A stretch of 64,000 nt of DNA, from NCBI RefSeq assembly GCF_001307155.1, contig NZ_CP012830.1, positions 372,001 to 436,000 on the forward strand. Direction: 5' to 3'. The notes beneath the pieces were generated by a model. The model made no database searches. It had not been told where the DNA came from and worked only from the letters and a program-made list of their open reading frames with translations. The translations under genes and the position numbers were made by a program. Shown one piece after another: positions 38,257 to 47,163 of this stretch. Source of the stretch: Pseudomonas fluorescens (GTDB taxonomy: Bacteria; Pseudomonadota; Gammaproteobacteria; Pseudomonadales; Pseudomonadaceae). Within the stretch, counting starts at the first letter, position 1, and the number at the start of each line of letters is the position of its first letter.

Positions 38257-39661
38257 TAAGAAGGTCAAAATCCTCGCCACCCTTGGCCCCGCCACTGACG
38301 GGATCGATGACATCCGCGAGCTGGTGCAAGCCGGGGTGAATATCTTTCGCCTGAACTTCAGCCACGGCGATCACGCCGACCACGCCCAGCGCTACCAGTG
38401 GATCCGCGAAGTCGAGCGCCAACTCAATTACCCGCTGGGCATTCTGATGGACCTGCAAGGCCCGAAGCTGCGGGTCGGCCAGTTTGCCGAGGGCAAGGTG
38501 CAACTGGTACGCGGTCAGGCCCTGCGCCTGGACCTCGACGCCACGCCGGGTGACGAGCGGCGGGTCAGCCTGCCGCACCCGGAAATCATCGCCGCGCTGG
38601 AACCCGGCATGGACCTGTTGCTGGACGACGGCAAACTGCGTTTACGGGTGGTGACCAAGTACGCCGATGCCATCGACACCACGGTGCTCAATGGCGGCGA
38701 GCTGTCGGACCGCAAAGGCGTCAACGTGCCGCAAGCGGTGCTCGACCTCAGCCCGCTGACGGCCAAGGATCGTCGCGACCTGAGTTTCGGTCTGGAATTA
38801 GGTGTCGATTGGGTCGCGCTGTCATTTGTGCAGCGTCCTGAAGACATTCGTGAGGCACGCGCACTGATCGGCAACAAAGCCTTTTTGATGGCGAAAATCG
38901 AAAAACCGTCGGCCGTTGAACAACTGCGCGAAATCGCTGAGCTGAGCGACGCGATCATGGTTGCCCGTGGCGACCTCGGTGTGGAAGTGCCGGCCGAGAG
39001 CGTGCCGCAGATCCAGAAAGACATCATCAGCACCTGCCGCCAGCTCGGCAAACCGGTGGTGGTGGCGACCCAGATGCTTGAGTCGATGCGCTTCTCCCCG
39101 GCGCCGACACGGGCCGAGGTAACCGACGTCGCCAACGCGGTAGCTGAAGGGGCTGACGCGGTGATGCTCTCGGCGGAAACCGCTTCTGGCGATTACCCGC
39201 TCGAAGCGGTGCAGATGATGAGCAAGATCATCCGTCAGGTCGAAAGCGGTCCGGATTACCAGGCGCAACTGGATGTCAGCCGACCAAAAGCCGAAGCCAC
39301 GACTTCGGACGCCATCAGCTGTGCGATCCGCCGGATCAGCAACATCCTTCCAGTAGCGGTGCTGGTGAACTACAGCGAGTCCGGCAGTTCGAGTTTGCGT
39401 GCGGCGCGGGAGCGGCCAGCAGTGCCGATTCTCAACCTGACGCCGAACCTGCAAACCGCGCGGCGCTTGAGCGTGGCGTGGGGCGTGCACTCGGTGGTCA
39501 ACGATCGTTTGCGGCAGGTCGACGAGGTGTGCTCCACCGCCCTGGAAATCGCCCAGGCGCAAGGCATGGCCAAGCGTGGTGATACGTTGTTGATCACTGC
39601 GGGTGTGCCTTTCGGTCAGCCGGGATCAACGAACTCGTTGCGTATAGAGACGTTGATTTAG
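38246..39661 (+). CDS. pykF: Pyruvate kinase
   Basis: 471 aa. Converts phosphoenolpyruvate + ADP to pyruvate + ATP. Active-site motif FLMAKIEKPSAV, MVARGDLGVEVP and VVVATQMLESM are intact; N terminus KKVKILATLGPA is standard. Its ATG lies inside ttuD (11-nt overlap), so the kinase closes the glyoxylate-to-pyruvate route in the same operon. This is the operon-linked isozyme; a second pyruvate kinase probably exists elsewhere. Confidence 0.96.
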   Translation: MTPDKKVKILATLGPATDGIDDIRELVQAGVNIFRLNFSHGDHADHAQRYQWIREVERQLNYPLGILMDLQGPKLRVGQFAEGKVQLVRGQALRLDLDATPGDERRVSLPHPEIIAALEPGMDLLLDDGKLRLRVVTKYADAIDTTVLNGGELSDRKGVNVPQAVLDLSPLTAKDRRDLSFGLELGVDWVALSFVQRPEDIREARALIGNKAFLMAKIEKPSAVEQLREIAELSDAIMVARGDLGVEVPAESVPQIQKDIISTCRQLGKPVVVATQMLESMRFSPAPTRAEVTDVANAVAEGADAVMLSAETASGDYPLEAVQMMSKIIRQVESGPDYQAQLDVSRPKAEATTSDAISCAIRRISNILPVAVLVNYSESGSSSLRAARERPAVPILNLTPNLQTARRLSVAWGVHSVVNDRLRQVDEVCSTALEIAQAQGMAKRGDTLLITAGVPFGQPGSTNSLRIETLI

Positions 39662-39673
39662 CGAACTGCCCTT

Positions 39674-39801
39674 GTGGCGAGGGAGCTTGCTCCCGCTCGA
39701 CTGCGCAGCAGTCGTGATACGTAATCCCGATTCCTCCTATAAAAAACGGGATACGTTTTGGGGCCGCTCCGCGCCCCAGCGGGAGCAAGCTCCCTCGCCA
39801 C
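39674..39801. repeat. REP-like palindrome pair, GTGGCGAGGGAGCTTG family
   Basis: Perfect 24-bp arms (39674-39697 and 39778-39801). Inside, at 39719-39759, a second stem (ACGT-ATCCCG against CGGGATACGT) ends in four T and may be the pyk terminator. Confidence 0.88.
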
Positions 39802-39848
39802 GGGCTTGATGCAACTCCTTGGTGCTTCCTCTGCCCTTAGACCCCAAC

Positions 39849-40769
39849 ATGCCTGCCAACCACTTCAACACCCACTGCCCCGACTGGGCCACTGCCCTGC
39901 TCAACGGTTTCAGTCAGATTTTCCTCCAGCGCCATCCGCTGTGCGGCCTGCTGTGCCTGTTGGCCATCCTGTTTAGCGCTCCGACGTTGCTCGGCGGCGC
40001 CCTCTTGGGTGGCGTGGCCGGCTTGCTCACTGCGCAACGTCGCGGCTACGCCAAGGCTGATCGCCAAGCCGGACTCTTCAGCTACAACGGCGTCTTGCTC
40101 GGCCTCTTGCTGAGCCTGCAGTTCAGTTGGTCGGCCATGCTGCCGCCACTGATTCTCGCCAGCGGTGGACTGAGTGCGATCGTCACCCAGCAATGGCTCA
40201 AGCGCGCACGCGACCAGCATTTTCTACCCGCCTACACCGCACCTTTCGTGGGGCTGGGCTGGATACTGCTGAGCGTTGCTGCCCCGGCTCACTCGATACC
40301 TGCGCCGCGTCCAGAACTCGATGCCCTGGGCCTGCTCGGCGCCGAGTTCAAAGGCTTGGGCCAAGTCATCTTCCTCGACCATCCTTTGGCAGGCGTGCTG
40401 ATCGTCGTCGGGCTGCTGCTTGCCAACCGCCGTGCCGCGCTCTGGGCACTGCTGGGTTCCGCCGCGGGTCTGCTCTGCGCCGTGTGGCTGAACCAAACGC
40501 CCGACGCATTGCTCGGCCTGTATGGCTACAACCCGGCGCTGGCCGCCCTCGCCTTCAGCCAGCAACGCCGCCAACCCTGGCTGCCGCTGCTGGGTATTGC
40601 ACTGGCGATCCTCCTCACACCAGCGTTTGCTGCCGTGGGGTTGGCGACCTTGACCGCGCCGTTCATTCTCGCCTGCTGGTTGCTGCGCTCGGGTATTCGC
40701 CTGCTGCGCCACGCAACTACAGACAGTGCGCCTTGCCAAACCTCGGAGAATCAACCTAGGCTGCGCTGA
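39849..40769 (+). CDS. Urea transporter (UT family)
   Basis: 306 aa, about ten transmembrane helices in two related halves, each with the UT pore motif: LFSYNGVLLGLLL in the first half and LYGYNPALAALAF in the second. Passive urea channel of the inner membrane. No urease genes are in the window. Start taken at ATG 39849 (MPANHF), though no ribosome site is visible; GTG 39822 is an alternative giving nine more residues. Confidence 0.87.
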   Translation: MPANHFNTHCPDWATALLNGFSQIFLQRHPLCGLLCLLAILFSAPTLLGGALLGGVAGLLTAQRRGYAKADRQAGLFSYNGVLLGLLLSLQFSWSAMLPPLILASGGLSAIVTQQWLKRARDQHFLPAYTAPFVGLGWILLSVAAPAHSIPAPRPELDALGLLGAEFKGLGQVIFLDHPLAGVLIVVGLLLANRRAALWALLGSAAGLLCAVWLNQTPDALLGLYGYNPALAALAFSQQRRQPWLPLLGIALAILLTPAFAAVGLATLTAPFILACWLLRSGIRLLRHATTDSAPCQTSENQPRLR

Positions 40770-40790
40770 TTTATGGCCAAGGCGATTTGA

Positions 40791-41615
40791 ATGGACAGCA
40801 ACGACACGTGGCGTAAGCGCCTGTACGTGATGATTTTCCATACCGACACGGTGGCCGGGCGGCGCTTCGATAAAACGCTGCTGCTGATCATCCTTGCCAG
40901 TCTGGTGGTGGTGATCCTCGACAGCATCGATGACGTTCACCAGAACTTCGCCAACACCCTGGCGTACTTCGAGTGGGGCTTTACCCTGATCTTCCTGGTC
41001 GAGTACATGCTGCGCTTGTACTGCTCGCCCAGGCCGCTGCGTTACGCCTTCAGTTTTTACGGGCTGGTGGATTTGCTGGCGATTGTTCCCGGCATCCTTG
41101 CGCTGTATTACAGCGATGCGCAGTACCTGCTGATCATCCGAATCATCCGTATGCTGCGGATCTTTCGCGTGCTCAAACTGCTCCCCTACCTGAAGCAGGC
41201 CCATTACCTGCTCGACGCCCTGCGCGGCAGCAAACAGAAAATCATCGTATTCCTGCTCAGCGTCTGCACGCTGGTAACGGTGTTCGGCACACTGATGTAT
41301 GTGGTCGAAGGCCCGGAGCATGGCTTTACCAGCATCCCCAAAGGGATCTATTGGGCGATCGTCACCCTGACCACCGTCGGCTACGGCGACATCGTGCCCA
41401 AGACCGCTTTGGGGCAGGTCATCTCGGCGATGGTGATGGTCACCGGTTACTCGATCATCGCCGTCCCCACCGGGATTTTTACCGCCGAACTGGCCAACGC
41501 CATGCGCGGCGAACAGCAGCAACATGACTGCCCGGTGTGCCGCAAAAACCAGCACGAACACAGCGCGGCATTTTGCTCACGCTGCGGTAATGCACTGTTC
41601 AAGAAAATAGAATAA
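40791..41615 (+). CDS. Voltage-gated K+ channel with C-terminal zinc ribbon
   Basis: 274 aa six-helix potassium channel. S4 voltage sensor IIRIIRMLRIFRVLKLLP (about 115-132) has regularly spaced arginines; selectivity filter TTVGYGD is at 194-200. After S6 there is a short tail with Cys247-x2-Cys250 and Cys262-x2-Cys265, a zinc-ribbon-like module instead of the RCK or cyclic-nucleotide domain usual in bacterial channels. AAGGCGA lies 6-7 nt upstream of the ATG. Follows the urea transporter after 21 bp, possibly cotranscribed. Confidence 0.9.
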   Translation: MDSNDTWRKRLYVMIFHTDTVAGRRFDKTLLLIILASLVVVILDSIDDVHQNFANTLAYFEWGFTLIFLVEYMLRLYCSPRPLRYAFSFYGLVDLLAIVPGILALYYSDAQYLLIIRIIRMLRIFRVLKLLPYLKQAHYLLDALRGSKQKIIVFLLSVCTLVTVFGTLMYVVEGPEHGFTSIPKGIYWAIVTLTTVGYGDIVPKTALGQVISAMVMVTGYSIIAVPTGIFTAELANAMRGEQQQHDCPVCRKNQHEHSAAFCSRCGNALFKKIE

Positions 41616-41657
41616 GCAAAGTACTTTTTAATCTTTAAAGGGATATGTAGCCCCGGC

Positions 41658-41663
41658 TATAGT
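41658..41663 (+). promoter_or_regulatory. Likely -10 of the sbp promoter
   Basis: TATAGT about 42 nt upstream of the sbp start, with a poor -35 but an AT-rich stretch (TTTTTAATCTTTAAAG) just upstream, as expected for an activator-dependent promoter such as those controlled by CysB. The CysB link is inference. Confidence 0.45.
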
Positions 41664-41704
41664 CGACGGCAAATTGCCTTCATCTCGAACAAAAGGAATG
41701 TGCA

Positions 41705-42703
41705 GTGAAAAAGATCTTTGGCGCCTCACTTCTGGCCGCTGGCCTGACCCTCGCGAGCGTGGCCCAGGCCGCACCGACCCTGCTCAACGTGTCCTATGAC
41801 GTGATGCGCGATTTCTACAAGGACTACAACACCGCCTTCCAGAAACACTGGCAAGCCGAGCACAACGAAAACATCACCCTGCAGATGTCCTTCGGCGGCT
41901 CCAGCAAACAGGCCCGATCAGTGATCGATGGCCTGCCGGCTGACGTCATCACCATGAACATGGCCACCGACATCAACGCGTTGGTCGACAACGGCAAACT
42001 GGTCCCGGACAACTGGGTAACTCGCCTGCCGGACCACAGTGCGCCGTTCACTTCCGCCACCGTGTTTATCGTGCGCAAGGGCAACCCGAAAGCCCTGAAA
42101 GACTGGCCGGACCTGCTCAAGGATGGCGTGCAGGTTATCGTGCCCAACCCGAAAACCTCGGGCAACGGCCGCTACACCTATTTGTCGGCCTGGGGCTACG
42201 TGCTGAAAAACGGCGGTGACGAGAACAAGGCCAAGGCCTTCGTCGGCAAGCTGTTCAAACAAGCCCCGGTACTCGACACCGGTGGCCGCGCAGCCACCAC
42301 CACCTTCATGACCAATCAGATCGGCGACGTGCTGGTGACCTTCGAGAACGAAGCGGAAATGATCGCCCGCGAGTTCGGTCGCGACCAGTTCGAAGTCATC
42401 TACCCAAGCGTCTCTGCCGAAGCCGAGCCGCCGGTAAGCGTGGTCGACAAAGTTGTCGACAAGAAAGGCACCCGCGCTGCCGCCGAGGAATACCTGAAGT
42501 ACCTGTGGTCCCCGGAAGGCCAGGAAATCGCCGCCGCCAACTACCTGCGTCCGCGTGACCCGGCCGTTTTGGCCAAGCACACCGACCGCTTCCCGAAAGT
42601 CGACTTCCTGTCGGTAGAAAAAACCTTCGGTGACTGGCGCACCGTGCAGAAAACCCACTTCAACGATGGTGGGGTTTTCGACCAGATTTACAGCGGGCAA
42701 TAA
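41705..42703 (+). CDS. sbp: Periplasmic sulfate-binding protein
   Basis: 332 aa. Signal peptide MKKIFGASLLAAGLTLASVA with cleavage after AQA (residue 23). Sulfate/thiosulfate-binding family marks: LLNVSYDVMRDFYKDYN, FGGSSKQARSVIDG, NPKTSGNGRYTYL and TGGRAATTTF. GTG start with AAGGA 7 nt upstream. No cysTWA permease genes follow; a terminator comes directly after, so it is an orphan binding protein serving a transporter encoded elsewhere. Confidence 0.95.
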   Translation: MKKIFGASLLAAGLTLASVAQAAPTLLNVSYDVMRDFYKDYNTAFQKHWQAEHNENITLQMSFGGSSKQARSVIDGLPADVITMNMATDINALVDNGKLVPDNWVTRLPDHSAPFTSATVFIVRKGNPKALKDWPDLLKDGVQVIVPNPKTSGNGRYTYLSAWGYVLKNGGDENKAKAFVGKLFKQAPVLDTGGRAATTTFMTNQIGDVLVTFENEAEMIAREFGRDQFEVIYPSVSAEAEPPVSVVDKVVDKKGTRAAAEEYLKYLWSPEGQEIAAANYLRPRDPAVLAKHTDRFPKVDFLSVEKTFGDWRTVQKTHFNDGGVFDQIYSGQ

Positions 42704-42720
42704 GCGCGGGATCAGCAATG

Positions 42721-42749
42721 AAAAAGGCGACCTCAGTAGTCGCCTTTTT
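42721..42749. terminator. Bidirectional terminator after sbp
   Basis: An 11-bp stem AAAAAGGCGAC/GTCGCCTTTTT with a 7-nt loop, between sbp and the converging hypothetical gene. Confidence 0.92.
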
Positions 42750-42765
42750 CATACCCGCCGGTATC

Positions 42766-43395
42766 TCACATCGGCGGTGCCACGCCATCCTTGCCAGCCG
42801 AAATTGATTGCGCCGTCAGGGTGCCATCGGCGCTTTGAGTGGCGAACAACACGACCTTGACCCCGACTTTGAGCAGGCTGCGATCAGCCGGTGTCAGGTT
42901 GACGATCGGCACGTCTTCCGGCACCAGGATGGTCTGCTGGCCACCCTTGTAATTGACGGTCAGGATTCGGCCATTGTTGACCACCAGATCGCCGACGATG
43001 CCATTGGTCATGCTGCTGCCCTTGACCAGATCGAACGGACGGTGGCCGTCGCCGGTGCCAGCCATTTCAGGTGGGAACACATGCACTTCCAGTGCCTTGA
43101 GCGTGCCATCGTCTTGCGGTATTGCCGCTGAGCCAATGTAGCTGCCGGGCTTGATGTCTTCGATGTTGGCCGGGGTTACGGCGCGAACCTGGGTGTCCTT
43201 GGTCAACTGGATGATCACGTTCTCGCCCGTGTTGGCATGCACCTTCAAGACCTCTTCGGATACCCCGGTGATTTCACCGCGCACGCCGATACGCATACCC
43301 GGTGCCTCCTCGGCCAGAGCAGCCGTGGCGATCAGCACGCTGCCCAGGGAAATCACACCGATGTTGCGTATCAGGCGACCAAACATCGTTTTCAT
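42766..43395 (-). CDS. Exported hypothetical protein, DUF5666-like
   Basis: 209 aa from ATG 43395. Signal peptide ending TAALAEE (about residue 27). The mature protein is all-beta with repeated OB-like segments (GEITGVSEEVLKVHANTGENV; DLVVNNGRILTVNYKGG; KVGVKVVLFATQSADGTLTAQ), resembling DUF5666 domains. No enzymatic motif. Monocistronic, with terminators on both sides. Confidence 0.75.
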   Translation of the reverse strand: MKTMFGRLIRNIGVISLGSVLIATAALAEEAPGMRIGVRGEITGVSEEVLKVHANTGENVIIQLTKDTQVRAVTPANIEDIKPGSYIGSAAIPQDDGTLKALEVHVFPPEMAGTGDGHRPFDLVKGSSMTNGIVGDLVVNNGRILTVNYKGGQQTILVPEDVPIVNLTPADRSLLKVGVKVVLFATQSADGTLTAQSISAGKDGVAPPM

Positions 43396-43568
43396 GGGAC
43401 CGGTTTCCACTGATGAGACGTTGAAAATGACTGATACCAAAGGGCCTAACCGCCCACACAAATCATAGGCGTTACGGTGCAAGATGAAAGTTTTGCGGGC
43501 AACGTCCTCTTGACCGTCTCGCAACGCTCTCTAACAGCCACTGCAAGACGCAATTAGGCACACCAACG

Positions 43569-43595
43569 AAAAAGGCCGGTCAATGACCGGCCTCT
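43569..43595 (-). terminator. Terminator of comEA
   Basis: On the minus strand a 9-bp stem AGGCCGGTC/GACCGGCCT is followed by five T, about 18 bp after the comEA stop. Confidence 0.9.
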
Positions 43596-43612
43596 GGCGC
43601 TAGCGCTACGAA

Positions 43613-43948
43613 TCAGTTCACCTCAAGCTTGTCGCGATTCTTGTCCAGAATCGCCTTGCCGATGCCCTTGACCTCCAACAACTCATCCACCGATGCAAAC
43701 GGTCCATTACTCTCACGATATGCAACAATCGCCTTGGCCTTGGCCTCACCTACTCCGGCGAGTTCCCGCTGCAGTGTCGTTGCATCCGCCGTATTGAGAT
43801 CGACTTTTGCAGCCTCCCCGGACGGTGCGACCTGTACGGTCAATGGCGCGGTTACAGCCTCCGTGTTTGTCGCTGGCGCAGCGATAGCGGCAATAGAGGC
43901 GCTGGTCAGCAGGGCAAAAACCAGAGAGTAGAAATAGCCTGTACGCAT
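43613..43948 (-). CDS. comEA: ComEA-like helix-hairpin-helix DNA-binding protein
   Basis: 111 aa. Signal peptide (cleavage near IAAPA, about residue 24), short linker, then a tandem helix-hairpin-helix domain KVDLNTADATTLQRELAGVG / DELLEVKGIGKAILDKNRD. Periplasmic DNA-binding proteins of this size support DNA uptake or bind DNA non-specifically. In Pseudomonas it conventionally follows wbpM at the edge of the O-antigen locus, as here; the link to O-antigen is positional only. Confidence 0.9.
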   Translation of the reverse strand: MRTGYFYSLVFALLTSASIAAIAAPATNTEAVTAPLTVQVAPSGEAAKVDLNTADATTLQRELAGVGEAKAKAIVAYRESNGPFASVDELLEVKGIGKAILDKNRDKLEVN

Positions 43949-44062
43949 AAGTGACGCTCCATGACATCGATAGGAAAGAAGCAGCTTTTCCGAAGCTGCC
44001 TCCCAAACCTAGGTCATGCTGTGAGCCTGTCAAAAATGTATCAGTTACAGAGTGTGTAACAA

Positions 44063-46057
44063 TCAGGGTTCGAGACGGCGTTGCTGGTAGATCCAGTCGA
44101 CGATTTCACCATCGGGGGTGTAGCCACTGACGGTTTCGCGTAACAACTGACGAACCCGTGAGTAGTCATCCCGCTCGACAGCGCCGAGCAGCTCGGTCAG
44201 CCGCGTCTTGAGCACGTCCCAAGGCAGATGGTCTTCATTGGCACTCATGATCATTGGGTGCTGAGTCGCTGCGACGTTATCGCCGATCAGTAACTCTTCA
44301 TAGAGCTTTTCACCCGGGCGCAAACCGGTGAACTCAATGGCAATGTCACCTTGCAGGTTCTTCTCCGAGCGAATGCTCAAACCAGACAGATGGATCATCT
44401 TTTCAGCCAGCTCGACAATTTTCACCGGCTCACCCATGTCCAGCACAAACACATCGCCGCCCTGCCCCATGGAACCGGCCTGGATCACCAGTTGCGCCGC
44501 CTCGGGAATGGTCATGAAGTAGCGCGTGATCTTCGGGTGAGTCACCGTCAACGGCCCACCCGACTTGATCTGACTATGGAACAACGGGATCACCGAACCG
44601 GAAGAGCCCAGCACATTACCAAAGCGCACCATCGTGAACCGGGTCTTGTTGACACGCGATACATTGGCCTTGTCGCCCAGCAATACCGGCGCAATCTCAC
44701 GACTAAGCGCCTGCAGTGTCATTTCGGCCAAGCGCTTGGTGCTACCCATCACATTGGTCGGACGCACGGCTTTGTCGGTGGAGATCAGCACAAAGTTGGC
44801 GACACCTGATTGCAAAGCGGCTTGTGCGGTATTGAGCGTACCCATCACATTGTTCAACACGCCTTCGGCGATATTGTGCTCAACCATCGGCACATGCTTA
44901 TAGGCCGCTGCGTGGTAAACCGTTTCCACTTTCCAGGTTTTCATTACGTCCAGAAGCTTGTCCTGATGCCGGACAGAACCGAGGATAGGCAGCAGGCGAA
45001 CAGACAGGGATTCACGACTGGCTCGTTTCTCCAACTCGGAAAGAATGCTGTAAAGATTGAACTCGCTGTGTTCAAACAGGATTAGCGTCGTAGGACCAAG
45101 AGAAAAAATCTGCCGGCAAAGCTCCGCACCGATAGAGCCGCCCGCACCGGTCACCATGACCGTTTTGCGCTTGATACAACGCTCCAGCAAATCAGGCTGA
45201 GCCGGTACCGAGTCACGCCCCAGCAAGTCGGCAATGTCGACCTCCTGGATGTCCTCGACCTTCACCCGCCCACTGGCCAGGTCAGTGAAATTCGGAACGC
45301 TACGGATGTGAAGCGGAAAGCCTTCCAGGAGATTCAGAATTTCCCTACGTCGTGCTCGCGTGGATGACGGCAGCGCCAGAAGAATTTCCTGCGCGCCGGT
45401 GACATCGATCATCTGCTGAATATGCTTGGGCTTGTAGACCTGCAGGCCTGAAATAGAGCGATCCGCGATACTCGCGTCGTCATCGATGAAGGCCACAGGA
45501 CGCATTACCCGCCCCATGCGAAGCGCCGCGACGAGCTGGTTGCCAGCGACACCCGCGCCGTAGATGGCGACCTTGGTCAAACCATCGTCACGATTGGTGA
45601 ACGGCACGTGCTGAGCGGCGGTAAACCAGTCGCCCATGAAATATTGACGCATGCACAGGCGTAAGCCGCCGATGATGACCAGGCTGAGCCACCAGTAGTT
45701 GAAGATGATGGAGCGCGGAACCACGACCTGGTGGTTGCTGTACCAATAGACAATAACTGCCAGGATCAGTGACGAGAGGCTTACGGCCTTGACGATGGCT
45801 ATGAGGGCGTCATTGCCGAAGTAGCGCATGACCGCACGGTACATGCCGAAGCGGATGAACAGGGGGATGGCGATAACAGGGGCGCAGGCGAAGAGCCAGA
45901 GATGTATTTTTAAGGGGGTGGCCATCTCATCAATGCCTAGCCGCACAATAAATGCCAACCAGAGCGCAACCCAAACCAGCACCATGTCAGTGATGACCTG
46001 AATGAGTCTTTTTTTACGTCTGGGTAATCCCAGTAAAAACGCTCTAACTTTATCCAT
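44063..46057 (-). CDS. wbpM: UDP-GlcNAc 4,6-dehydratase, membrane-bound (WbpM)
   Basis: 664 aa from ATG 46057. Four transmembrane helices (about 15-140), a CoA-like Rossmann domain (YGAGVAGNQL, about 166-175), then the catalytic SDR domain with TGAGGSIGAE (about 303-312), ISTDKAVRP and MGSTKRLAE, the Met-x3-Lys variant active site typical of WbpM. Makes UDP-4-keto-6-deoxy-GlcNAc, precursor of the first O-antigen sugar (QuiNAc/FucNAc). AGGGG lies very close to the start. Last biosynthetic gene of the locus. Confidence 0.96.
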   Translation of the reverse strand: MDKVRAFLLGLPRRKKRLIQVITDMVLVWVALWLAFIVRLGIDEMATPLKIHLWLFACAPVIAIPLFIRFGMYRAVMRYFGNDALIAIVKAVSLSSLILAVIVYWYSNHQVVVPRSIIFNYWWLSLVIIGGLRLCMRQYFMGDWFTAAQHVPFTNRDDGLTKVAIYGAGVAGNQLVAALRMGRVMRPVAFIDDDASIADRSISGLQVYKPKHIQQMIDVTGAQEILLALPSSTRARRREILNLLEGFPLHIRSVPNFTDLASGRVKVEDIQEVDIADLLGRDSVPAQPDLLERCIKRKTVMVTGAGGSIGAELCRQIFSLGPTTLILFEHSEFNLYSILSELEKRASRESLSVRLLPILGSVRHQDKLLDVMKTWKVETVYHAAAYKHVPMVEHNIAEGVLNNVMGTLNTAQAALQSGVANFVLISTDKAVRPTNVMGSTKRLAEMTLQALSREIAPVLLGDKANVSRVNKTRFTMVRFGNVLGSSGSVIPLFHSQIKSGGPLTVTHPKITRYFMTIPEAAQLVIQAGSMGQGGDVFVLDMGEPVKIVELAEKMIHLSGLSIRSEKNLQGDIAIEFTGLRPGEKLYEELLIGDNVAATQHPMIMSANEDHLPWDVLKTRLTELLGAVERDDYSRVRQLLRETVSGYTPDGEIVDWIYQQRRLEP

Positions 46058-46143
46058 AAGCCCCTCAAACACTAGAACTCCTCCCTCGTTTCGCCCCATT
46101 CCCTGACGCCCAAGACATAAATTCAGGAGTATCGATGAGTCCT

Positions 46144-47163
46144 TTAAGGAGGACTTTCCAGTTCTCCTGCGCGAAACCACCATGCCAACACCAGCAATGG
46201 ACTATAGGCCAGCAGCAATCCAATAGCCCCGTCCAAACTATAGAGAGCAACGCAAAGGGCAATCGGCAGCAGCCAACACAGATTGATCAACCCGACCGCG
46301 AGTGTCACCGGAAGGTGCTTGCCAAACTGACGCGAAGCAAACTGATACGCGTGGCTACGATGGGCCTCATAGATTCTGTCTCCCCGCATCAGTCGACGGA
46401 ACAAGGTGAAAGTCGCGTCAACGATAAACACCCCAAACAGGATGAGCCACCCCCAAAGCAGTTGCGCTGAAATCCAGCCAGCCTGGAGGGACAGGACCCC
46501 AAGTATTATGCCGAGAAAACCGCTACCGGCATCGCCCATGAAAATCTTGGCAGGAGGAATATTCCAACATAGAAAACCTGCGACCGAAGCGCAAAGAAGC
46601 AAAGGAGCCCAGATCAAGCCGTTTTGCCCTGACATCCCGTACATCAGGCAGGCTCCAATGCAGGCACAAACAGCTTCCACGCCTGCAATACCATCAATTC
46701 CATCCATGAAGTTGTAGAGGTTTAACATCCAGACCAAATATACCACGGCCAATGCTGAGCCCACCCAACCCGTATCAAACACAATCCCCAGTACATTAAT
46801 CGCAGGCAAGCCCCCCAACCAGAAGATGGCCCAGGAAGCCGCAATAAAATGCCCCAGCAGACGCCATCTTGCGGCTATGTGCCCATGATCATCCATGAAT
46901 CCAATAATCGCGATGAGCCCTCCCGCCCCGGCACACGCAGCGAAAACAGCAGGGGAAATCAGCCCAAAAAACAACAATGGGCCAAGTGCCATCAGAAAGG
47001 TCAATACGATAGCCACACCACCGCCCCGCGGAGTCGGCAGTACGTGCGAGCTACGTGCGTTCGGAATGTCCACCAGACTACGGGAGAGCGCGTACCGACG
47101 CATTGCTCTCGTAAGAAAAAAGGAAATCCCTACAGCCAGGAGAGCAAACCAACCATAACTCAC
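46144..47163 (-). CDS. wbpL: WbpL-like undecaprenyl-phosphate HexNAc-1-P transferase
   Basis: 339 aa polytopic MraY/WecA-family enzyme that starts O-antigen synthesis by moving a sugar-1-phosphate (FucNAc or QuiNAc in known WbpL) to undecaprenyl phosphate. Catalytic loops are visible: LNLYNFMDGIDG and FMGDAGSGFLG. About eleven helices. Overlaps the epimerase/reductase gene by 4 nt (ATGA). Confidence 0.95.
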   Translation of the reverse strand: MSYGWFALLAVGISFFLTRAMRRYALSRSLVDIPNARSSHVLPTPRGGGVAIVLTFLMALGPLLFFGLISPAVFAACAGAGGLIAIIGFMDDHGHIAARWRLLGHFIAASWAIFWLGGLPAINVLGIVFDTGWVGSALAVVYLVWMLNLYNFMDGIDGIAGVEAVCACIGACLMYGMSGQNGLIWAPLLLCASVAGFLCWNIPPAKIFMGDAGSGFLGIILGVLSLQAGWISAQLLWGWLILFGVFIVDATFTLFRRLMRGDRIYEAHRSHAYQFASRQFGKHLPVTLAVGLINLCWLLPIALCVALYSLDGAIGLLLAYSPLLVLAWWFRAGELESPP

